A stretch of DNA of 64,000 bases from Streptomyces sp. CB09001 (GTDB lineage: Bacteria; Actinomycetota; Actinomycetes; Streptomycetales; Streptomycetaceae): positions 1,798,001-1,862,000 of the forward strand of contig NZ_CP026730.1 of assembly GCF_003369795.1 (NCBI RefSeq). Direction: 5' to 3'. The notes beneath the pieces were generated by a model that was not told where the DNA came from, did not search any database, and saw only the letters and a program-made list of their open reading frames with translations. Shown one piece after another: positions 9,101-18,216 of this stretch. Position 1 is the first letter of the stretch. Every line of letters starts with the position of its first letter. The position numbers and the translations under genes are program-made.

Positions 9101-12100
9101 GTCCGACCCTTGTCCGGGTCGTCGGCACTGGTCTGACGGCCGAAGAGGTCGTAGCCGTACGACCACTTCGCACCGTCCGGGCCGGTGATCGTCCGCTGCT
9201 TGCCGCCCGCCGTGTAAGTGAACTTCGTCGAGGTGTAGGAGGTGTCGGGGCCGGTGCCGAAGTCCGCGTCGGCCGGACTCTCACCGGCGTAGTCACGGGA
9301 CTCGATCGTAAGACCGCGGACATCTGTGATCGTGCGCTGCGCCGAACCGCCGTCCAAAGCGGTCGTGGCCGTGGAGTCACCGGTGTAGCTCGCGCTGGTG
9401 GCCCACTTCTTCACGCCACCGACGTACAACGTACTGGTGGTCGGGCGACCCGCGCCGTCGAAGACGACCTCCGTCTGGGTGGGGGCACGGCCGAACTCGG
9501 CGCGCGTGTAGGTGCCGTTGGGAGCGCTGGCGCTGTCGAACATGTCGGCGAAGGTTTCGTAGGCCAGACCGCGGGTGTCGTAGTGCGTGTCCGTCAGCAG
9601 CCGACCGCCCTGCGGTGTCGGCGCCTGCTTCTGCAGAGGGCGCAGCAGGGAGTCGTACACGGTGTAACTGGTGCTGTAGCTACCGTCGTTGGTGAGAGTG
9701 GCGGTGGACACCCAGGACGGTTTGGCCTTGTCGATGTGGTAGGTGAACTTGACGTTCGCACTCTGGCTGGCGCTGGAGCGGTTGGGCAGCCATACCTCGG
9801 TGAGCCGGCCGAGCGCGTCGTAGTGCTGCTCGGTCTTCTTGAGATTGATGTCGTAGCTGCGCTCCACCTGCCCACGACGCGGGTCGAGGAAGTTGACCGC
9901 TCGATACCCCTTCGGGTCGGTCGAGGTCGTCTTGGTCAGGGGCCCCGTGTCGGCGGGCGTGTAGGCGGTGGAAGTCTTGTGCCCTGCAGTATCCGTGACG
10001 GTGAGGGAACGGCCCAGGGCGTCGTACGTCGTGGTGGTGCTGGTTTGCCAGCCGGACGTCAGACGCTCTCCGTCGCTCCCGGCCGTCGCGGCGTAGCCGG
10101 TGGCGCGGCCGGTCCAGGTGGGCTCGCCCTTGGTGGGCTTCTGCGTGGCCTGCCAGGTAGTGGTTCCCGCCTTGTCATAGACGGTGGCGATGTCGGCGAG
10201 GACGTCACCAGGAGTGGCGCTGGTCGCGGGCAGGTTCAGGGCCGAATCCGTGACCGAGCACTGCTTGGCCACGGTGCGGGTGCGGGAGACCAGGCTGGTG
10301 ATGCCCAGGTCGGGGTTGCGGGCGTACCAGGTGCGCGTGCAGGTCTCGTCGCCCCCCAGGCCCGCCTGTCCCCAGTCGTCGGCGGCGTACACCATGCCGA
10401 GGTCGTCGTACTTCTGGCCGGTGGTCCGGGTACGCCAGGTCTTGGAGCCGGTGAGGTAGGTGCTGGTGTAGGTGGAGGAGTTGCGCACCCACAGGGCGGC
10501 GTGGTCGGCGGCGTCGGGGACGGTCTGGGTTGCGGTGTTCTTGTAGGTGTAGTTCTTGAAGACGCTGCTGATGGGCTGGCTGCCGTTGTAGGTTACCTGC
10601 TGGCGCAGTGCTCCCTTGTACCGGTCGCTGTCGGCGGCGGCGGAGAAGTCGACGTCCGTGTCGAGCAGCGGGGGCACGGTGACGGACTTGGTGGTGCCGT
10701 CCTTCTTCTTGTCGCCGTGCATGCCCTGCATGTACAGCGAGACGGTCTTGGACCGGGTCTCGCCGACCCTGCCGGTGTAGGCGGTGACCTGACGGTAGCC
10801 GCGCCAGTCCGACCAGGTCCGCTCGTCCTTGGAAGTGAACGGGTCGTCGTTGTAGTGCCAGGCCGCACCGCTGTAGGAGTAGGCGTACTCCACCGCGGGG
10901 TTGATGGCCTGCGCGTCATGCGCCCCGACCGCGGTCACCCGGTACTTGTGGAACCAGTCGATCGCCGCGTCCTCGGCACCGTTGATGTGCCAGTACTGCG
11001 GGAAGCAGGAGCGGGTGTTGGTGTCCGGCGCCGCGTTCAGGACCTCGCTGCGCACGCACTCCGGCGCGGACAGCGTAACCTCCGTGATCCCCCCGGTCTC
11101 CGAGGTGATGGTGGAGATTCGCGGCCGGGTGAGTGGCAGGATGTCGTCGGTGGCGTCGACCCGATTGGGTCGCATCTGGTAGGTGAACGCGACCGGGTCG
11201 ACCGTGATGGCCGTGTCGCCCGCCTTCGCCACGCGCTTGAGCGAGGTCAGGGTCAGCACCTGGTCGGAGCTGTCACCGATGTCGCCGCCGTCCAGGTACT
11301 TCTGGGTCAGGTCCCAGGAGTCCACCGGGTCGTAGGCACTGCTGCTGGCGTTGTAGGAGAAGGTATCAATGCCGGTCAGGCGCTTGCGGGTGAAGAAGGA
11401 TGGGCCGGCTGCGTCGCACTCGTCGTCGTCCTTGGAACAGATCGCGTCGAACGGCACGTCCGGCCAGTTGTCCGCCGTGTCCTCGGTCAGGCTGTCGCAG
11501 TCCGAGGAGGTGCAGCGCTCCACATAGGAGAAGGTGACCTTGGCGTCCGGCTTGTCGGTGAACAGGGCGCCCTTGCGCAGACCGTACTCGATACGGTTCA
11601 GGTAACCGCCCCGGGTGTAGCCGGTACTGGCTTTGTCCGCCTTGTTCTTCTTGTAGTAGTTCGATTCCTTGGTGTACCAGTACGTCGCCGCGTTGCCGTG
11701 GGTGTCCTCGACGTAGTCGAGGTTCCAGCGCCAGGCCTGGACCAAGTCGCGGTCGGCGAATGCGTTTCCGCCGCCGTAGCCGGGTTCACCCGAGTCGTCG
11801 CCGAAGACCGGAGCCGTCCAGGTGGAGTTGGTGCGCTGGTCACCGGCACCCTCGAGCTTGTTCTTGCCGAACACGTACTTGGTGCCGTCACCGGTGACGA
11901 CGGTCCAGTACTCGCCGTTGTCGTCCCCGTTGTCCGCCCCGGTGGACCGCGTCACCTTCGAGGCGTCGTCGTCCGCCAGATGCCAGACGCCGCTGTCATC
12001 GTCCTTGACCAGACGGGTCGACTTGCCGTTCAGGACCAGGCTCGCGTTGTCGTACTTCCAGCACTGGTCGTAGACCTCGTCGTGACCGTCCTCGTCGCAC

Positions 12101-13176
12101 GAGCCGTAGGCGCGGGTGATGTAGGACTCCGTGAGGGCGAAACCCTCACCCACCGACGTGGTCTGGTTGTTCGTCGTCGCCGTGCGGCCGTCCACACTGC
12201 CCGAGTCGTACGACAACGACAACGGCGGCACCGGACCGGCCGCGGCCGGCGGCATCGTGAAGTCGTAGGACCACGTGAACGAACCCGAACTGCCCCCCGC
12301 CTGCCAGGACGAGGACTCCGCCAGCTTCGTCGCCGAGTAGTCACCGGCGCCCTTGGGAGACTGCCCCGAACCCGCCGCCGCGGCCGTGACCGCCAGCACC
12401 GTCGCCCCGGAGGACGCGGCACTGCCCGCTTCCCCCAACAACTGAGTCGAGGTCCCGCCCGAAGTCTCCCCCAGCGAGACCGTCGCCGAGACCGTCTGGT
12501 CGTTGAGGTCGTTGGCCAAGGAGGCCAGCGGCGTCTGCTTGCGGCACTCCTCCTTCTCCGGAGTCGTCAGCGCACACGCCGGCAGCCGCACCAGCCGCAG
12601 CCGCTGCGACCAGCCGCCACCGATCGCCGAGGCGAAGCCTCCGTAGTCCACGCGCACGTTCGCCGTGCCGGCGCCTTCCGCCTCGGCCGTCAGCAGCACG
12701 CCGGTGACGCCTGCCCTGCGGGCCGCCTTCTGGTCCAGCACCGTGACCCGGGCCTCGCCCGACGCCACGGCCGACGCTTTCGACCCGGCCGCCGGGCTCA
12801 GCGTCACCGGGACACCTGCCGGCTTGCCCGTGCCGTCCGCCTTCGGCTTCAGCGGTACCTTCGCCGTGCCCCCGCCTGGCCAGTCCGCGTCGCGTTCGGC
12901 CGTCGCCCGCTTCGCCTGCTCCGCGTTGGTCTTCCCTTCCTCGGCGACCTTCGCCCGCGCCTTCTTCGCCCCGTCCGCGTCGAACGGCTTCACCTTGGTC
13001 ACCAGGGATTCGGGCACGTCGGGACGGCCCAGCCCGTCCTGCTCCACGGCCTGTGCCACCTGCGCCAGCCCCGTGGGCACGATCAACGCCAGGGCCAACG
13101 ACTGCGCCAGCAATCGCCCCGTACGGTGCCGGGTGCCTCCACCCCATCGCCTTGAGGTGCCTATGCCAAGTGCCAT
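6196..13176 (-). CDS. Secreted Rhs-repeat polymorphic toxin with HINT domain and C-terminal toxin tip
   Basis: 2326 residues. In order: signal peptide (to about 43); SpvB/Tc-type N-terminal region (~280-350); long YD-repeat shell with many YDxxGR motifs (~1050-1800); Rhs core with the terminal DPxG signature (~1810-1890); a pretoxin HINT self-cleaving domain beginning CSFDPATPVL (~2082) and ending VLVHN (~2225); and a ~100-residue tip. The tip contains HFERHG and ends FGIASDKGIVTYY, a layout seen in BECR-fold (barnase/EndoU/colicin-like) RNase toxins. The HINT domain would release the tip from the Rhs cage. A LamG protein gene lies upstream and a coupled CPCC gene downstream. The nuclease assignment is tentative. 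Confidence 0.88.
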   Translation of the reverse strand: MALGIGTSRRWGGGTRHRTGRLLAQSLALALIVPTGLAQVAQAVEQDGLGRPDVPESLVTKVKPFDADGAKKARAKVAEEGKTNAEQAKRATAERDADWPGGGTAKVPLKPKADGTGKPAGVPVTLSPAAGSKASAVASGEARVTVLDQKAARRAGVTGVLLTAEAEGAGTANVRVDYGGFASAIGGGWSQRLRLVRLPACALTTPEKEECRKQTPLASLANDLNDQTVSATVSLGETSGGTSTQLLGEAGSAASSGATVLAVTAAAAGSGQSPKGAGDYSATKLAESSSWQAGGSSGSFTWSYDFTMPPAAAGPVPPLSLSYDSGSVDGRTATTNNQTTSVGEGFALTESYITRAYGSCDEDGHDEVYDQCWKYDNASLVLNGKSTRLVKDDDSGVWHLADDDASKVTRSTGADNGDDNGEYWTVVTGDGTKYVFGKNKLEGAGDQRTNSTWTAPVFGDDSGEPGYGGGNAFADRDLVQAWRWNLDYVEDTHGNAATYWYTKESNYYKKNKADKASTGYTRGGYLNRIEYGLRKGALFTDKPDAKVTFSYVERCTSSDCDSLTEDTADNWPDVPFDAICSKDDDECDAAGPSFFTRKRLTGIDTFSYNASSSAYDPVDSWDLTQKYLDGGDIGDSSDQVLTLTSLKRVAKAGDTAITVDPVAFTYQMRPNRVDATDDILPLTRPRISTITSETGGITEVTLSAPECVRSEVLNAAPDTNTRSCFPQYWHINGAEDAAIDWFHKYRVTAVGAHDAQAINPAVEYAYSYSGAAWHYNDDPFTSKDERTWSDWRGYRQVTAYTGRVGETRSKTVSLYMQGMHGDKKKDGTTKSVTVPPLLDTDVDFSAAADSDRYKGALRQQVTYNGSQPISSVFKNYTYKNTATQTVPDAADHAALWVRNSSTYTSTYLTGSKTWRTRTTGQKYDDLGMVYAADDWGQAGLGGDETCTRTWYARNPDLGITSLVSRTRTVAKQCSVTDSALNLPATSATPGDVLADIATVYDKAGTTTWQATQKPTKGEPTWTGRATGYAATAGSDGERLTSGWQTSTTTTYDALGRSLTVTDTAGHKTSTAYTPADTGPLTKTTSTDPKGYRAVNFLDPRRGQVERSYDINLKKTEQHYDALGRLTEVWLPNRSSASQSANVKFTYHIDKAKPSWVSTATLTNDGSYSTSYTVYDSLLRPLQKQAPTPQGGRLLTDTHYDTRGLAYETFADMFDSASAPNGTYTRAEFGRAPTQTEVVFDGAGRPTTSTLYVGGVKKWATSASYTGDSTATTALDGGSAQRTITDVRGLTIESRDYAGESPADADFGTGPDTSYTSTKFTYTAGGKQRTITGPDGAKWSYGYDLFGRQTSADDPDKGRTTTEYNALDQIVKVIDSRGKSVLNAYDELGRPTGTWAGSKTDGNQLTGYTYDTLLKGLPTDSTRYLGGKAGAAYTQAVTAYDTMGRPTGTELRLPDSDPFVEAGQPATLAFESHFNTDGTLKQTKDPALGGLAAETIGYNYNPLGNLTDIGTYLTDVDYSALAEPQMLTLGTGEDSVYVANTFEAGTGRLTRSYTQDETHPYQLQDLHYGYDQAGNVTSIADPTTLGGTSSAETQCFTYDAHRRLTEAWTPASQKCADVPGAGSQSGPAPYWTSYTYNTAGQRTTETGHTDGTASKTIYCYTNTDQPHTLSGTTTKTDCAAPERIYTYDSLGNTTGRPGVAVDARQNLTWSEEGRLTRLTEDDQSTDYVYGADGTLLIRATEDGERVLYAGATELHLRANGTTWAQRNYAAVDLTVAMRSNQTGTDKVTFLVSDHHGTSNLSVDRADQRLSKRYTTPFGEDRGTTQYGPWPNDKGFLGKTRDTNTGLTHVDAREYDPSIGQFVSVDPLLEAGKAQTLNGYSYAANNPTTLSDPTGTRLADCVGGWNECGPGGNGGITDQHQVPDSDSGTGGTGGTNTTATTYAPDGQPVVDGIRIPPEKELRAMGLAGGYPKSATYNQMLTKWADRKCENRTSTPTVQGFCDTAARAGVLSDPHSSANDPWGVKATWHCLTGRGDCGEAIVSDIITVATMAFGSTGKSLLARGASRSVAAEAEESAVALLLREACSFDPATPVLLESGETKPIGEIEEGDKVATGDPRTGDREGSRTVTALIVHRDNDLVDVTVRTADGETSTIQATSRHPFWDDTLHAWVRAADLKAGHLLSTAADAHVSVTDVRNRPGSADMYNLSVADLHTYYVLAGKAPVLVHNVGCGVEKWTSKRNLDDHFERHGEEMGFDSQAEYGYAAEDLMCVCDGRRPGVLIKRDGNTRYFLDPGSGEFGIASDKGIVTYYRPENPMAHFNNQPGALIP

Positions 13177-13256
13177 GGTTCTTGTCCCACCCAGTTCCCT
13201 TGTGTGAAGCAGAAGGCCCGGACACCGTGTGTCCGTTCGCCGCGGTGTCCGCCCGC

Positions 13257-13302
13257 GCCGGGGGTGAGGGCGTTCGCCGCGACGTCTGCCCTCACCCCCG
13301 GC
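13257..13302 (-). terminator. 15-bp hairpin between LamG and Rhs genes
   Basis: Perfect inverted repeat GCCGGGGGTGAGGGC / GCCCTCACCCCCGGC with a 16-nt loop, 11 bp beyond the LamG-gene stop. It should end or attenuate the upstream transcript, so the Rhs gene may have its own promoter in 13177-13256. A shorter repeat, GGACACC/GGTGTCC (13220-13250), sits there. Confidence 0.8.
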
Positions 13303-13312
13303 TCACCGGTCG

Positions 13313-16300
13313 TCAGTCGGCGACGGCCTCGTCGATCTGCTGTGCGGTCGCCATCGCGCCGGTCCACAGCCGTACGTCGGCGATACGGGCGGGCAGGTAG
13401 TGCTGCCACGTCCCGTCCGTACTGCCCTTGCCGACGGCGAGGTCGCCCGAGCCGGTCTTCGCCGTGTACGCCTGCACGTCACCGTTGATGACACTGCCGA
13501 GGTAGAGACGGACCGTGCCGTCCCTGGTGTCGTGGACACCCGTCAGCCGGACCATGCCGTCGATCGAGGCGCTCTCCTCGGAGGCCACCCCGCTGAACGT
13601 GCCGTCGGCGTCGAACCGGCCGAAGTACCAGAAGCCCTCCGGAACGGTCTTCTCCTCCAGCGTCTCCTCGTCCAGGACCGTGGCGCTGCCGGTCCGCTTG
13701 TACCACAGGCCCCACGCCGAACCGTCCGCCGTGCGCTGTCCCACGACCTGGCCGGTGTAGCCGACGGGCTTGGCGAGGACCTTGTCCGCGTCCAGCGCCG
13801 CCAGTGCCGTGACGGTGAACGAGCCCGTGTCGTCCACCACCGGTCCCGAGGCTGTGGCCGCGTCGTCAACACCGTCGAGGACGATCGCCCCGCCGTCCAG
13901 CGCGGCCCCACCCCCCAGAGTGAGCGACCTGCCGTAGCCCGAAGTGGCGTCCGTGACCGTGGTGCCGCTGCCCCGCTCCGGCGACCAGTCCGCGACCAGT
14001 TCCACCGCCGCGTGGTTCGGCGAGTTCATGAGCCGGGCATCGTCGGCGACCAGTTCGTCGGTCAGTGCCTGCTGCCAGGCGGTGACCTCGTCGATCGAGC
14101 CGGCGAAGTAGTCGGTGTAGGCGTCCCGCCACAGCACGCGGCCGATCTGCAGACCGCCCTCTGCCGCCCAGGCTGCGGACACGGTGTCGCTGCCCTGCAG
14201 CCGGCCGTTCACATACAGCCGGATCTGCTTCTCGCCTGCGTCGTACACGGCCGCAAGATGCGTCCAAACGCCCTTTGCGGCCGGCTGGGTGGCCGTCACC
14301 TTCTGCTCGGTGATGCTGCCGTCGGCGGCGTCCTTGGGGGACGTGCTCAGCGTCCATGTCCCCTCGGCCTCGCGGTAGGTGAGGTAGAAGCCGCTGTAGA
14401 AGCTGCCGTTCTGGCCCAGCACCGTCTGGTTGTGTGTCACGCCCGGCTTGAGCATGGCCCACGCGGAGACGGTGTAGGAGGCGCGGGTGTCCACCACGGC
14501 CGTGCTGGTGGCCGCGTAGTCGGTGGTGCCGTTCAGAGTCAGGCCCTGGTCCGTGACAGGCGTCCCGAGCGCGTTGCCCTCGGCATCATGGGTGATCAGG
14601 CCGCGGCGGCCGCGGTCGTCCCGTGCCGCCTGACCGTACAGGGCCGCGTCGTCGCGGCCGTCCACGGTGGCGGAGTCGAGGGCCGCTCCCGTGGTCTCGT
14701 CGAAGTGGTACTGGCCGACCGGACCCGCACCGGAGTCCACCAGGAAGTCGGTCACGGACTGCTCGCCCCAGCCCAGTGTGTCCTTCGCCCGCACGTACAC
14801 GCGGTGCAGGCCCCCGCGGGTGGGTGTGACCTTCGTCGTGGCGGTGGCGCCCTTCAGTTCGGACGACCACGCGGCCTGCGACGACAGTTTGTACTGATAG
14901 GAGACGTTCGTGTCACCGGGCGCCGGCTTGAACGTCAGCGTCGCCACCTCACCGGGACCGCCGGAGGCCGCGCAGGCGTTCGTCGTGCACTCCGTGTACG
15001 GCGAGGAGAGCGTCACCTGCGGGGCCTTGGGCCGGGTGGAGTCGATACGGAAGTAGCAGAAGCCGTCGGAGGCGGCGCTGCTGAGGTGGCTGGAGCCGTA
15101 GTACGACCAGGTCCAGGCGTGGTAGCGGTACAGCTTGCCGTCGGCCAGGGACGACCACTTCAGGGACACCGCCCTGTCGTCGTCGACGTACCCGGTCGAC
15201 GGGCCGAGGGAGCCGTTGCCCGGGTTGACGTCCGACCAGGAGCCGTCGGCGTTCTTCACGTCGAGGTCGAAGTACACCCGCAGCTGGGCGGTGTCGTCAT
15301 TGCCGCCCGCCTTGGTCTGCGCGGTGGCCTTCAGCGTGGGCGCCGGGTACGAGACGATCGACGCATCGGCCTCACGCTTGTCGCACACCGGAGCGGTACT
15401 GCTCCCGCCGCCCTGGATGCCGACAGCGGACGGCTTGTCCGGCAGACCCACGTACTTCACGGCCAGGACCGCGTCGTTCTTGAACCGCTTCCACGCGGAG
15501 GTGTCGCCCTCGTCGTGCGCCCGGACCTCCAGCGTGAGCCGGGAGAACTTGCCCGCCGCGAAGCTCGCCACGGTCGGGGTCAGGTTCTCGTTGCTCTCCT
15601 CAGGATTGTCGTTGAACTCGATCGGCGCGTCCGGCGAGTCGGGGTCGCACAGCGAACCCCGCCCGGCCGACACATACCGGTCGACCATCCAGTCCAGCTC
15701 CTTGGGCCGCGACGACCACGTCGTGGACGAGGAGATGTTGTTCGTACGGACCAGATCCACCCAGCGCGGATCACACTGGAACGCCCACGGCTCCGTCACC
15801 CGGAACGTGGCGTCCAGCACCTTCTTGCCCCGCAGACTCGACGGCGAGAACTCGAAGTACAGCTTCTGCACATAGCCCGGACCGCAGTAGTAGCCGCTCC
15901 AGGAACCGCACTTGCCAGCACCCTTGCCCCGGTCGTCGTCCCCGTTGCCCCAGCCATAGGACTCATAGCCGTCACTGCGCAACAGGGTGCGCTCCGACTC
16001 GCCCCACGTCACGGTCGGGTCGATGAACACCGGGAAGGCGTCCGCGTCGGTACCGGCCAGCATGTCCGCGTCCGGGACGACCGAAAGGCTGCCCTTGCCC
16101 ACCTCGACGTCCATCCGGGCCACCGTGTCGCCCTGCCCCGGCTCCAGACCGGAGCCGGACGGAGCGCCCTCCGCCGGGTCCGCCGGCTCACCCGTCGTTC
16201 CGTCCTCGCCCACCGCCTGCGACAGCCGCGCCTGCGACTTCGACAGCGACGACTCGGTCGGCGACGACTTCGACTGCTGCTGGGCCCCGTCGGAATCCGC

Positions 16301-17035
16301 CGCCCGGCCCGCCGAGTCCCACATCCGCGCCGGAGGCGCCCGGAACACCGTGGCACCGTTGCCATCGATCGCCGCGAGCGCACCCGACGCGCCCTCACGC
16401 ACGGACAGCCCTTCCGTCTCCAGACCGAACGTGAGCTTCTTCAACTCCTCACTCGCCGCCGCCTCGGGCGTCTTGACCACCAGCACATGCTGGAAACTCT
16501 CCGGCGTCGCCGTCACCTTCAGGTCGACACCCGGCAGCACCTCCGCATACACCGCACTCGAACCCTCCAGCCGCGGAGCAGGCAGACCGCCCGGCCAGTC
16601 CAGCGCCAGCGAACGGCCCTCATCCTCGATCCGGGCCAGCGGAGCGCCGTCTCCGCCGCCGGAGAACGCCATCCCCACCGCGGCGCCCTTCGGACCGACC
16701 GACCCGTCCGCCCGCTTCACCAGCGTCGCATCCGGCGTCTGCCAGCCACCCCCCGACGCCCGCACCCGGACCGGGACCGCCGACTCCTCCAAAGTGAACG
16801 TGGTGCCGTCCGGGTTGGCGAAGACCGTCGTCCGCTCCGTCCGCTCTCCCGTCACCTCTACCCGCTCACCGGACTCCCGCGCCGCATCAAGAGCCTTCTG
16901 CCCCTCCGACGACGACGCAGCCGGCGCCTCCTCGTCGGCCGCGTACACCACCGGTCCCGGGACCACCGCGGCGATCACCGCCGCACACACCACCGCGACC
17001 AGGCCCGACGACCCGCCACGCAATCGGTTCCACAT
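13313..17035 (-). CDS. Large secreted DNRLRE / LamG-domain protein
   Basis: 1240 residues. The start ATG 17035 was chosen because it gives a signal peptide at once (MWNRLRGG, then a hydrophobic stretch to about residue 38); the open frame extends further upstream without good signals. A DNRLRE-type carbohydrate-associated region lies at ~370-470 (Cys-rich, Trp/Tyr-rich), an FN3-like segment near 590-760, and two concanavalin-A/LamG-type domains at ~773-1000 and ~1012-1240. Proteins of this build often precede Rhs genes in Streptomyces. It probably binds cell-surface glycans and may help export, assembly or delivery of the Rhs protein, but there is no direct proof. Confidence 0.85.
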   Translation of the reverse strand: MWNRLRGGSSGLVAVVCAAVIAAVVPGPVVYAADEEAPAASSSEGQKALDAARESGERVEVTGERTERTTVFANPDGTTFTLEESAVPVRVRASGGGWQTPDATLVKRADGSVGPKGAAVGMAFSGGGDGAPLARIEDEGRSLALDWPGGLPAPRLEGSSAVYAEVLPGVDLKVTATPESFQHVLVVKTPEAAASEELKKLTFGLETEGLSVREGASGALAAIDGNGATVFRAPPARMWDSAGRAADSDGAQQQSKSSPTESSLSKSQARLSQAVGEDGTTGEPADPAEGAPSGSGLEPGQGDTVARMDVEVGKGSLSVVPDADMLAGTDADAFPVFIDPTVTWGESERTLLRSDGYESYGWGNGDDDRGKGAGKCGSWSGYYCGPGYVQKLYFEFSPSSLRGKKVLDATFRVTEPWAFQCDPRWVDLVRTNNISSSTTWSSRPKELDWMVDRYVSAGRGSLCDPDSPDAPIEFNDNPEESNENLTPTVASFAAGKFSRLTLEVRAHDEGDTSAWKRFKNDAVLAVKYVGLPDKPSAVGIQGGGSSTAPVCDKREADASIVSYPAPTLKATAQTKAGGNDDTAQLRVYFDLDVKNADGSWSDVNPGNGSLGPSTGYVDDDRAVSLKWSSLADGKLYRYHAWTWSYYGSSHLSSAASDGFCYFRIDSTRPKAPQVTLSSPYTECTTNACAASGGPGEVATLTFKPAPGDTNVSYQYKLSSQAAWSSELKGATATTKVTPTRGGLHRVYVRAKDTLGWGEQSVTDFLVDSGAGPVGQYHFDETTGAALDSATVDGRDDAALYGQAARDDRGRRGLITHDAEGNALGTPVTDQGLTLNGTTDYAATSTAVVDTRASYTVSAWAMLKPGVTHNQTVLGQNGSFYSGFYLTYREAEGTWTLSTSPKDAADGSITEQKVTATQPAAKGVWTHLAAVYDAGEKQIRLYVNGRLQGSDTVSAAWAAEGGLQIGRVLWRDAYTDYFAGSIDEVTAWQQALTDELVADDARLMNSPNHAAVELVADWSPERGSGTTVTDATSGYGRSLTLGGGAALDGGAIVLDGVDDAATASGPVVDDTGSFTVTALAALDADKVLAKPVGYTGQVVGQRTADGSAWGLWYKRTGSATVLDEETLEEKTVPEGFWYFGRFDADGTFSGVASEESASIDGMVRLTGVHDTRDGTVRLYLGSVINGDVQAYTAKTGSGDLAVGKGSTDGTWQHYLPARIADVRLWTGAMATAQQIDEAVAD

Positions 17036-17377
17036 TCCCACCGCACCCCACCCAATACGTTCACAAGATTTGCCGGAAGTAACTAATGCCTCAACGGAAC
17101 GGCACGTCAACGGGTTGAAAAGGGACAACGGCTCGTCAAGTTCCGGAAGCACATGTGAGGAACGCGACGTTTACCGACGGTTGTACCAACAACGATCAAG
17201 CTTTCGTCTAATTTCCGACGCCAGAAGAGCAGCACCGACCGCGCGGCAGCCGCGGGTGGGCTTCTCAGCGACAGGTCGGAACCGCCCTCCGCCGGACTTA
17301 CTGCTCCATCAGCTTTCGGGCCGTGCAGTAGCTTTCCGGCATCCCTGAAACGACCGGAAGCGACCGGAGGTCCACCC
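17036..17377. other. Intergenic region between divergent LamG gene and GntR relic
   Basis: 342 bp, less G+C-rich than its surroundings. It should hold the promoter of the LamG/Rhs locus on the minus strand and the old promoter of the GntR relic; GGAGG lies 8 bp before the relic's ATG. No RNA gene or convincing repeat was seen. Confidence 0.5.
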
Positions 17378-18023
17378 ATGCCCCAAGAGGCGCCCTACCT
17401 CGCGCTGGCCGACGTCTGCGGGCGCGGGTTCTCGCCGGAGAGTGGGAGATCGGGGCGCGGCTGCCGTCGCGGGCGCGGCTCGCCGAGGAGTACGGGGTCG
17501 GGCGCAACGTCGTACAGCGGGCGGTGGACCGGCTGGTCGTCGACGGGCTCCTCGAAGGGCGTGCGGGCTCGGGCACGTACGTCCGCAGCCCGCGTGAGCG
17601 ACTGCGTCTGGTCCGCTCGCGGCACCGGGAACGGACGGGCGGGCGCCCGGCGCCCTCTGCGTCACCACGCGGTACGAGTTCCTCGCCGGTGGGCAGCCCG
17701 TCCAGCTCTCCGAGTCCTGGGAGCCCCTGGACCGCACGGAGGGGACCCCGGTCGTGCTGCCCGAGGCCGGGCTTCTGGCCGGCCAGGGTGTGGTCGAGCG
17801 GATGCGTTCCCTGGGGATCGTCGTCGACACGGTCGTCGAGGTGCCACGCCCGGCCCGCGCCACCCGGGAGCAGGCGAACCTGCTCGGCATCAGCCCGGGG
17901 AACCTCGTCTCCTGATCGAACGGACCATGTACGACACCGTGCGTCGCCCGGTGGAAACGGCCGACATGGTCGTCCGGACCGGTACCGGGAGGTGGTCTAC
18001 GAGTTCGGAGTGGAGCACCCGCC
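17378..18023 (+). pseudogene. Decayed GntR-family regulator (winged helix plus UTRA domain)
   Basis: The parts of one GntR/HutC-type regulator are spread over all three frames. MPQEAPYLALADV opens in the frame of 17378. The winged helix (EWEIGARLPSRARLAEEYGV, then GSGTYV) is in the frame of 17524. The UTRA ligand domain (RYEFLAGGQPVQLSESWEPL) is in the third frame and hits TGA at about 17914, after which ERTMYDTVRRPVETADMVV needs another shift. At least three frameshifts and a stop make a working product impossible. The expected UTRA end merges into a permease fragment at about 18024. Confidence 0.82.
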
Positions 18024-18216
18024 CGCAGCACCGCCCTCCTGGGCCGGATGGTCGCGACGGCCCGGTTCGTCTCCTCGGGTGGCGTTCCGCTCGGCGGGCT
18101 CATGGGCGGGGCGTCCGGGTCCGCGTTCGGTGCGACCGGTGGATCGGCGCGGCCGGTATGACGCTGAGCGCCGTCCCCACCTTCCTGTGGTGGCGCGGCG
18201 CGCGAGGTCGGTCTAG
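18024..18216 (+). pseudogene. 3' remnant of an MFS permease
   Basis: RSTALLGRMVATARFVSSGG then VPLGGLMGGASGSAF, followed after a frameshift near 18140 by RWIGAAGMTLSAVPTFLWW, reads as the last two membrane helices of an MFS efflux permease. The first ~350 residues are missing. The fragment joins directly to the end of the GntR relic, so a deletion probably removed the space between a regulator and a transporter gene. It ends in tail-to-tail contact with the AraC-type gene. Confidence 0.7.

Noticed and set aside
7099..13155. 2018-codon open frame antisense to the Rhs gene
   Set aside because: Composition is Val/Gly/Arg-rich with no domain; it is a GC-codon shadow of the real Rhs gene, as are 56658-60041 and 13400-17086.
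17524..18216. 230-codon frame as an intact regulator
   Set aside because: Only the winged helix is in this frame; the rest is out-of-frame translation of UTRA and permease remnants.
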